Source of the DNA: Schauerella aestuarii
GTDB lineage: Bacteria > Pseudomonadota > Gammaproteobacteria > Burkholderiales > Burkholderiaceae_B
Reading direction: 5' to 3'
NCBI RefSeq assembly: GCF_009866805.1
Contig: NZ_SIZW01000040.1
Span: 62,001-126,000, forward strand
DNA: 64,000 nucleotides
Below are positions 58,547-64,000 of the stretch, piece by piece. A model generated the notes under the pieces. It was not told the origin of the DNA and made no database searches. It saw nothing but the letters and a program-made list of their open reading frames with translations. Numbering within the stretch: the stretch's first letter is position 1; every line of letters begins with the position of its first letter. The position numbers and the translations under genes are program-made.

Positions 58547-59293
58547 ATGACTATGGCGGTTCCGGATTCTTTGCAGCGTGCCGCGCTTTGCGCAGCGGCA
58601 ATCGCATTGGCGCTGCTGCTCAGCCCTGGTGCAGCGGTGGCGGCCGATGCTTCGGCAACACGGACGGTGGCGTCGCCCTCGGCGGCCACACCCGCGAAGA
58701 TAAACGCGACCGCGGGTGGGCACGCCAGCGCTTCCTCTGCTGCAAAGGGTATCGGCGACATAACGGTGCCGATTACCGATATGAAAGGCGTGCCACTTGC
58801 CAATGCCGTGGTGTACGCCAAGCCCAGGCAAGGCGCCGTTCCCGCAGCGCGGGCGTCGGCGATGAAAATCGATCAGGTCGACCGCGAGTTCGTGCCGTTG
58901 GTGTCGGTCGCGCAAACCGGTGTGGCCGTGTCGTTTCCCAACACAGACGACGTCGAGCATGATGTGTATTCGTTCTCGCCGGCGAAGCGGTTTCAGTTGC
59001 CCCTGTATTCGGGCACGCCCTCACATCCAGTGATTTTCGATAAGCCGGGGTTGGTGGTGCTGGGCTGCAATATTCACGACTCGATGGTGGCGTTCGTGCT
59101 GGTGGTGGACACGCCTTATTTCGCCAAGACCGGTGCTGATGGCATCGCCACGCTGGCGGGGTTGCCGGCCGGCGAGTATGTGTTGACCGTATGGCATCAC
59201 GCACTGCGTGACGCGCAGCATCTGCCCACGCAGGCGTTGCCTGCGGGCGTTCACACGGCCCCGGCGTTCGCGTTGGCGGTCGATGTCCATTAG
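58547..59293 (+). CDS. Exported amicyanin-like type 1 copper protein with C-terminal domain
   Basis: A 248-residue protein with a signal peptide (residues 1-32) and a low-complexity linker. Copper ligands of a cupredoxin can be placed: His138 (DDVEHDVYSF), then Cys174, His177 and Met180 in VVLGCNIHDSM. The C-x2-H-x2-M spacing is that of amicyanin, which explains why relatives are labelled methylamine utilisation proteins, although no mau dehydrogenase genes are present. Residues about 190-248 form a small beta-sandwich (GIATLAGLPAGEYVLTVWH) like carboxypeptidase-regulatory repeats. Probably a periplasmic electron carrier or copper-binding protein. Confidence 0.88.
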   Translation: MTMAVPDSLQRAALCAAAIALALLLSPGAAVAADASATRTVASPSAATPAKINATAGGHASASSAAKGIGDITVPITDMKGVPLANAVVYAKPRQGAVPAARASAMKIDQVDREFVPLVSVAQTGVAVSFPNTDDVEHDVYSFSPAKRFQLPLYSGTPSHPVIFDKPGLVVLGCNIHDSMVAFVLVVDTPYFAKTGADGIATLAGLPAGEYVLTVWHHALRDAQHLPTQALPAGVHTAPAFALAVDVH

Positions 59294-59303
59294 GGCCTGA
59301 TAC

Positions 59304-61679
59304 GTGCTTAAGCCCTCCACCTTGAGCTTGCGCACCAGCATCGCGCTCGCATTCAGCGGGTTGCTGTTGGTGATCCAGGTGGTGGCGTTCGGCTCGATTT
59401 CGGCGATCATTGCCAATAACGCGCGACGCAACGTCGATGAGCAGTTGGCGGTGGCGCAGAACGTGGTGGAGCAGATCATCCGGTCGCGGCGCGAGCGGCT
59501 CGGGCAGGCCGCCAACGTGCTGGCCGCCGATTTCGGTTTTCGCGAAGCGGCAGCCACGCGCGATCGCGCAACGATCGTGTCGGCCTTGCGCAATCATGGC
59601 GATCGGATCGGCGCCGAGGTGTTGCTGCTCATCGGGCTGGAAGGGCAATTGATCGCCGATACCCGCGCCGAGCCGCACGCCCTCAATGCCGCGACGTATC
59701 AGTCGTTGATCGGCGAGGCCAAGCGGCAGGGGGCGGCGACGGCGATCGGCATGATCGATGAGCGCATCTACGAGTTGGTCGCAGTGCCGGTGCGGGCGCC
59801 CCTCACCATCGCGTGGGTAGTGATGGGATTCGAGATCGACGAGCGGCTGACCGACAGCATGCGCAAGATTGCGTCGCTCGATGTGTCGTTTCTCGCGCGT
59901 ACACCCGAGGGGGACTGGCGGGTGATGGCCTCTTCGCTACCGCCCAGCGTGGAGCAGGGGTTGTTGCCGGCCATTGCACGCGACACCGCAGTGCCGAATC
60001 AGGCGACCACGATCAAGATCGACGATCGCGAATTTGCCTATCGCCGGGTACGGGCCGCCCCTCGCGACGATTCGATCCTGATCGTCTTGCAGCATTCGCT
60101 CGATGCTGCGATGGCGCCGTTTCACCGCTTGCAGTCGATGCTGGCGTTGCTGACCGTGGCCGGGGTGCTGATCTCGATTGTCGTGAGCGTGCTGATTGCC
60201 CGCAAGGTGACGCGGCCGGTGAATAAGCTCATCGACTTCGCGAGGCGCATCAGTAGCGGGGAATATCCCAAGCCGATTCACATCCAGGAAAACAACGAGA
60301 TTCGAGAGCTGGCCCATGCGTTCAATCACATGCGGGGCGCCTTGCTCGATCGCGAAACACGCATTACCGCGTTGGCATATCAAGACGTATTGACCGGGCT
60401 TCCCAATCGCGCCCGTTTCAATGATCGCGTGCAGCAGGCGATCGCGTCGGCCTGCGAGAACGACACCACGTTGGCGATCATGATGATGGATCTGGATCGC
60501 TTCAAATATGTGAACGACACGCTGGGTCACCACATCGGCGACCTCTTGCTGGTTGAAGTCAGCCGACGATTGAGCGCCGCCTTGCGGCACGATTACGACA
60601 CGGTGGCGCGATTGGGGGGCGACGAATTCGCGGTGCTGTTGCCCGGCGGCGATCTGGCGACGGCCACGGCCGTGGCTGTGCGCATGACCGAGGCGTTGCA
60701 GCGGCCAATCACGGTGGAGGGACAACTCGTCGATGTGAGCACGAGCATCGGTATCGTGACACTGCCGCATGACGGCACCGATATGAATACGCTGATGCGG
60801 CGCGCCGACGTGGCCATGTACGCGTCAAAGCGCGCGGGTGAAGATTACGCGCGCTATGACGCCACGCACGACAAGCACACGCCCGAGCGGCTGACGCTGA
60901 TGAGCGAGTTGCGCTATGCCGTCGAACACGATGAGCTCACGCTGTACTACCAGCCGAAGCTCGATCTGGGTACGGGCGTGGTCAAGTACGTGGAAGCGCT
61001 CGTGCGTTGGGAGCACAAAACACGCGGGTTCGTGTCGCCCGATCAGTTCATCCCGTTTGCCGAGCAAACCGGCTATATCAAATCGATCACGCGGTGGGTC
61101 ATCGATCGCGCCTTTGCGCAATGTGCCGACTGGCACGCGCGTGGCATCGATTTGCAGGTGTCGATCAATGTATCGGCGCGCGATCTGCTGGGGCCGGATC
61201 TGCCGGGGTTGCTGGCGCGCCTGCTCGATCGGCATCGTCTCGACCCCGCGTGGATCTGGATCGAGATCACCGAAAGCGCCGTCATGGATGATCCGCTGCA
61301 CGCCATGGACACGCTGGATCGTCTGCACGCGCTCGGCTTGCGATTGTCGATCGACGATTTCGGCACGGGCTATTCATCGCTCGCCTATCTGAAGCGCATG
61401 CCCGTGGACGAATTGAAGATCGACCGCAGTTTCGTCATGGGCATGGCGCACGACAAGGACGATGAAACCATCGTGCGATCCACCATCGATCTCGGGCACA
61501 ATATGGGCCTCAAGGTGGTCGCCGAAGGGGTCGAAAGCGAAGCCGTGTTGCAGCAGCTCAAACTGTTGCATTGCGATCTGGCGCAAGGCTATTTCATGTC
61601 GCGGCCGCTCCCGCCGGGCAAGCTGGAATCATGGCTTGAGGTCTGGCACGCCAGTCACGATACGAGGATTTCCGCATGA
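59304..61679 (+). CDS. Membrane GGDEF-EAL protein with periplasmic sensor domain
   Basis: A 791-residue cyclic di-GMP enzyme. A first membrane helix (about 10-35), a periplasmic sensor region (about 40-275) and a second helix (about 280-300) lead to a HAMP domain (about 300-350), GGDEF (about 355-515) and EAL (about 530-780). The GGDEF motif is intact (residues 438-442), but the inhibitory RxxD site reads HDYD. The phosphodiesterase motif EAL (564-566) and IDDFGTGYSS, KIDRSF and EGVE are intact, so both activities are possible. The start is GTG. It follows the copper-protein gene by 10 bp, and the PilZ gene overlaps its stop by 4 bp. Confidence 0.95.
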   Translation: MLKPSTLSLRTSIALAFSGLLLVIQVVAFGSISAIIANNARRNVDEQLAVAQNVVEQIIRSRRERLGQAANVLAADFGFREAAATRDRATIVSALRNHGDRIGAEVLLLIGLEGQLIADTRAEPHALNAATYQSLIGEAKRQGAATAIGMIDERIYELVAVPVRAPLTIAWVVMGFEIDERLTDSMRKIASLDVSFLARTPEGDWRVMASSLPPSVEQGLLPAIARDTAVPNQATTIKIDDREFAYRRVRAAPRDDSILIVLQHSLDAAMAPFHRLQSMLALLTVAGVLISIVVSVLIARKVTRPVNKLIDFARRISSGEYPKPIHIQENNEIRELAHAFNHMRGALLDRETRITALAYQDVLTGLPNRARFNDRVQQAIASACENDTTLAIMMMDLDRFKYVNDTLGHHIGDLLLVEVSRRLSAALRHDYDTVARLGGDEFAVLLPGGDLATATAVAVRMTEALQRPITVEGQLVDVSTSIGIVTLPHDGTDMNTLMRRADVAMYASKRAGEDYARYDATHDKHTPERLTLMSELRYAVEHDELTLYYQPKLDLGTGVVKYVEALVRWEHKTRGFVSPDQFIPFAEQTGYIKSITRWVIDRAFAQCADWHARGIDLQVSINVSARDLLGPDLPGLLARLLDRHRLDPAWIWIEITESAVMDDPLHAMDTLDRLHALGLRLSIDDFGTGYSSLAYLKRMPVDELKIDRSFVMGMAHDKDDETIVRSTIDLGHNMGLKVVAEGVESEAVLQQLKLLHCDLAQGYFMSRPLPPGKLESWLEVWHASHDTRISA

Positions 61680-62602
61680 CTCAGGACAGCACCGTCGCGC
61701 CCCACGCCGCTACTGCCGCCTCCGCCAAGCTTGCGCCCAGTGTGCCGCTCGACCCGGCGCTGGTGCCGGTGGCCGAGCCGCTGCCTTGGGATGTGGAAGA
61801 CGCCGACGGCACGGTGCTGCTGGACCAGGGCATGGTGCTGCACGACCCCGACGCGGTGGCCTTTCTTTTTCAGGCGTTTCGTCCGTGCTATCGGCCGCCG
61901 GCCGACGACGGCGCGGCCAGCCTGCAGGATGCGCCGGGCAATTCCTCGTTGAACGTCGAAGACATGCGCTTGTCGATCGGAATGATGCTCGGCATCAAGC
62001 CGCAATCGGCGGTGAGCGGCAAGATGAGCCCGAGCCGGCTGATCGGGCGTTCGCCGCAGCAGGCGTTGTTCGTCACGCCGCCCCTGGTCGATGGCCGCTA
62101 CCTGTCGCTTGAGGTGAATCAAAATGTCGACCTGGTGGCGGTGTCCAGCCAGGGCGTGTTTCGGTTCGTGTGCACGGTGCAAGCCGTATGCAAGAAGCCG
62201 TTCGATTATCTCGTGCTGTCGGCACCGGGGCCCATTCAGTTGCTGCGCGAACGCAAGTCGCCGCGCGTGGGTGCGCGTCTGGCCGTACGATTCAAGTCGA
62301 TTGCGGGCGATGATCGTTACGATGGCTTGGGCGTCGCGCGCGACATGAGCGTATTGGGGATGTCGCTGGCGGCTACGCGTGCGATATGGCCGGTGGGCGA
62401 GCGCGTGCAGATTGCGTTTCGGCTCAAGTCAGCCGCGGTGAATACCGACATCGAGGTGGCCGCCGTGGTGCGTAATGTGGTGCCTGCTTCCACCAGCGAA
62501 TCGCTGGTCGTGCACGGACTCGAGTTCGTCGAGGTGTCGGCCGCACAGAAGCTGAGCCTCACGGCGTTCGTTTTCGACAGCCAGCACGTGGCTTTTCGCT
62601 AA
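61676..62602 (+). CDS. PilZ-domain protein (YcgR-like)
   Basis: A 308-residue protein. The C-terminal PilZ domain (about 195-300) has the c-di-GMP contacts RKSPR and DMSVLGMSLA. The N-terminal part (about 85-190) resembles the YcgR-N/flagellar-brake-like fold (LVDGRYLSLEVNQNVDLVAVSSQGVFRFVCTVQ). It should bind c-di-GMP and act on a downstream target. Its ATG overlaps the GGDEF-EAL stop (ATGA), so the two are translated together; the enzyme and its receptor are thus encoded as a pair. Confidence 0.9.
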   Translation: MTQDSTVAPHAATAASAKLAPSVPLDPALVPVAEPLPWDVEDADGTVLLDQGMVLHDPDAVAFLFQAFRPCYRPPADDGAASLQDAPGNSSLNVEDMRLSIGMMLGIKPQSAVSGKMSPSRLIGRSPQQALFVTPPLVDGRYLSLEVNQNVDLVAVSSQGVFRFVCTVQAVCKKPFDYLVLSAPGPIQLLRERKSPRVGARLAVRFKSIAGDDRYDGLGVARDMSVLGMSLAATRAIWPVGERVQIAFRLKSAAVNTDIEVAAVVRNVVPASTSESLVVHGLEFVEVSAAQKLSLTAFVFDSQHVAFR

Positions 62603-62672
62603 TGCGCGAGACGGCGGCGGGGCGATTGGGTCATCGGAATCAGGCCCGCGACTTGCGTCTTTCGCGCCCGAC

Positions 62673-63371
62673 ATGTCATCAACCACCGAATCCTCTTCCC
62701 GCGTAGGCCGCTACGGCTTCATCGCTGTGCTCGTCGTCGTCGCCGGCCTTCTGGCGGCCCTGTGGACGGCCACGCCTTTGCGCGAGTACATGTCGGTCGA
62801 GGCATTGACCGAAGTTGCCACCGATCTGGAAACGACGCGTTTTGCATTTCTGATCGTGCTGGCCGTTTATGTGTTCGGCGTGTTGTGCGCGGTGCCCGTC
62901 ATGTTGCTCATCGCAGTGACCGGTCTGGTGTTCGGTTCCTGGCCGGGGGTGGGCTATGCCTTCGCCGGTACGATGTTGAGTGCGGCGACCTCATTCGCAA
63001 TTGGTCGCTGGTTGGGTGAAAACCGGTTGCGCAAACTTGCCGGTGCGCGGGTCGAGTCGATCAGCAAGCGGCTTGGGCGCGAAGGGATCAAGGCCGTGCT
63101 CGCGGTACGACTGGTGCCCGTTGCGCCCTTTGTATTGATCAATATTATCGTGGGTGCGTCGCATGTGCGCTTTCGCGATTTCATGATCGGCACGGCACTG
63201 GGAATGTCGCCCGGCATCCTGCTCAAGATCGTGTTCTTCGATCAGTTGGCGGATGCCGCCCGTACGTCCAATGAAAATGCGCTGCTGACGGCCGCCGGCA
63301 TTGCGGTGGCGCTGGTGGTGCTGGGGTTGCTCGCTCGCCGACTTTACGGCGGCAAGCGGCGCGATAGCTGA
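62673..63371 (+). CDS. TVP38/TMEM64 (VTT-domain) membrane protein
   Basis: A 232-residue inner-membrane protein with about six hydrophobic segments. The VTT/SNARE-associated core is seen: PVMLLIAVTGLVFGSWPGVGYAFAG, FAIGRWLGENRLRKL and VRLVPVAPFVLINIIVGASHVRFRDF. Family members related to DedA are proposed lipid scramblases or undecaprenyl-phosphate/PE flippases, but the substrate here is unknown. It is 70 bp after the PilZ gene and is the last plus-strand gene, converging with pepE. Confidence 0.92.
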   Translation: MSSTTESSSRVGRYGFIAVLVVVAGLLAALWTATPLREYMSVEALTEVATDLETTRFAFLIVLAVYVFGVLCAVPVMLLIAVTGLVFGSWPGVGYAFAGTMLSAATSFAIGRWLGENRLRKLAGARVESISKRLGREGIKAVLAVRLVPVAPFVLINIIVGASHVRFRDFMIGTALGMSPGILLKIVFFDQLADAARTSNENALLTAAGIAVALVVLGLLARRLYGGKRRDS

Positions 63372-63428
63372 TCGCGCAACGACGCCAATCGCTGCGCCAA
63401 GCAACCCGAAAACCGATCGAACAGCGGC

Positions 63429-64000
63429 TCAAGCCACCGCGTTTGCGCTTTTGCGTTGCGCGATAGTGATCACGCCGGGGACGAGCAAGCCTGGTGCCTC
63501 GGTCCCTGAAAACAGGGGCGCATCCTCTCCCAACAACGTGGTCGTGTGGCCCTCGATGCGCAGCGCCGACCCTTCCCGCAGACCGATCACAGGCATCGCG
63601 GGATTGCGTGTGCAGAATTCTGCCAGCCGTTGATCGCGCGTTTCGCCACGGTGGCCGGCGGGATGCGCATTGGTGTAATGCGGATTGATTTGATAGTCGA
63701 TCAAACCGAAGGCGTCGAATCCGCCCGGATCGGTGATGGGCATGTCGTTAGTCGTGCAGACTGTGGGGCAGGCCAGGTTGGCACCGGCGCTCCAGCCCAG
63801 ATACGCCGCGTCGCCTGCGCGTACGCGCGCCGCGATCGGCGCCAGCAAACCGCGCGTGCGCACTTCGCGCAGCAGGTTGAACGTGTTGCCGCCGCCCACC
63901 ACGATCAACTGTGCTGCGGCGATCGCGGCTTGTGCGTCTGTGCAGGTATGCAAGCCTTCCAGCACGATGCCGACGGGGGCCAGCGCATCGTTCACCGTTT
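63429..64000 (-). CDS. pepE: Dipeptidase E (peptidase family S51), C-terminal part
   Basis: The gene enters from the right edge; about 190 residues are visible. The nucleophile block LGWSAGANLACPTVCTTNDMPI carries the catalytic Ser, QLIVVGGGNTFNLLREVR is the upstream oxyanion region, and YQINPHYTNAHPAGHRGETRDQRLAEF contains the catalytic His, all as in Salmonella PepE, which hydrolyses N-terminal aspartyl dipeptides. About 40 N-terminal residues should lie beyond position 64000. It converges with the TVP38 gene with a 57-bp gap and no obvious terminator. Confidence 0.93.
   Translation of the reverse strand, partial: TVNDALAPVGIVLEGLHTCTDAQAAIAAAQLIVVGGGNTFNLLREVRTRGLLAPIAARVRAGDAAYLGWSAGANLACPTVCTTNDMPITDPGGFDAFGLIDYQINPHYTNAHPAGHRGETRDQRLAEFCTRNPAMPVIGLREGSALRIEGHTTTLLGEDAPLFSGTEAPGLLVPGVITIAQRKSANAVA

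Overview
The window is a high-GC stretch of chromosome that looks like a member of the Burkholderiales (Betaproteobacteria), most likely the Bordetella/Achromobacter side of the Alcaligenaceae. That placement is inferred from gene order (aroQ-accB-accC-prmA; rplM-rpsI-argC-...-erpA-anmK; glyA-nrdR-ribD-ribE) and protein content; there is no rRNA gene to confirm it. Nearly all the DNA is coding. Many genes overlap by 1-4 bp.

Left part (1-8.2 kb, minus strand): a tightly packed set reads mpl, yqiA-like esterase, RNase II-type nuclease, TonB-like protein, aroE, mtgA, lptG and the first 29 codons of apaH. It mixes cell-wall recycling, peptidoglycan and LPS export functions. At 8.3-15.7 kb (plus strand) follow a TlpA-type thioredoxin, aroQ, accB, accC, prmA, a zinc-ribbon/DUF3426 membrane protein, a PfkB-type kinase and a glycine-zipper lipoprotein.

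15.9-20.1 kb is a complete D-alanylation (dlt) locus in the order C-D-X-B-A, including a 41-residue DltX that is easily missed. It should esterify D-alanine onto an envelope polymer, which is notable in a Gram-negative. It ends in an array of twelve 13-bp repeats and a terminator. 20.4-30.1 kb (minus strand) holds yggT, an H1-like Lys/Ala protein, nrdB and nrdA behind a promoter carrying two NrdR-type boxes, and a 1.2-kaa indolepyruvate ferredoxin oxidoreductase divergent from an Lrp-type regulator.

31-52 kb is mostly housekeeping: lipoprotein, MFS transporter, gltX, a Pat-like acetyltransferase with a reduced CoA-ligase part, esterase, darP, pmbA, rplM, rpsI, argC, erpA, anmK, an M23 endopeptidase, tyrS, a PEBP protein, glyA, nrdR, ribD, ribE and tRNA-Ser(GGA). 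NrdR encoded here probably controls the nrdAB promoter 23 kb away.

52.8-64 kb is more accessory: a BASS/ACR3 transporter, a lower-GC methyltransferase with a coiled-coil tail, and a second basic histone-like protein. Then comes a co-oriented cluster of DUF3034 protein, exported truncated globin, amicyanin-like copper protein, GGDEF-EAL sensor and PilZ protein. This last cluster (57.1-62.6 kb) is the best candidate for an undescribed system: a periplasmic haem/copper module apparently coupled to cyclic di-GMP signalling. A TVP38/TMEM64 protein and the C-terminal part of peptidase E close the window. No insertion sequence, prophage, CRISPR array or riboswitch was recognised.
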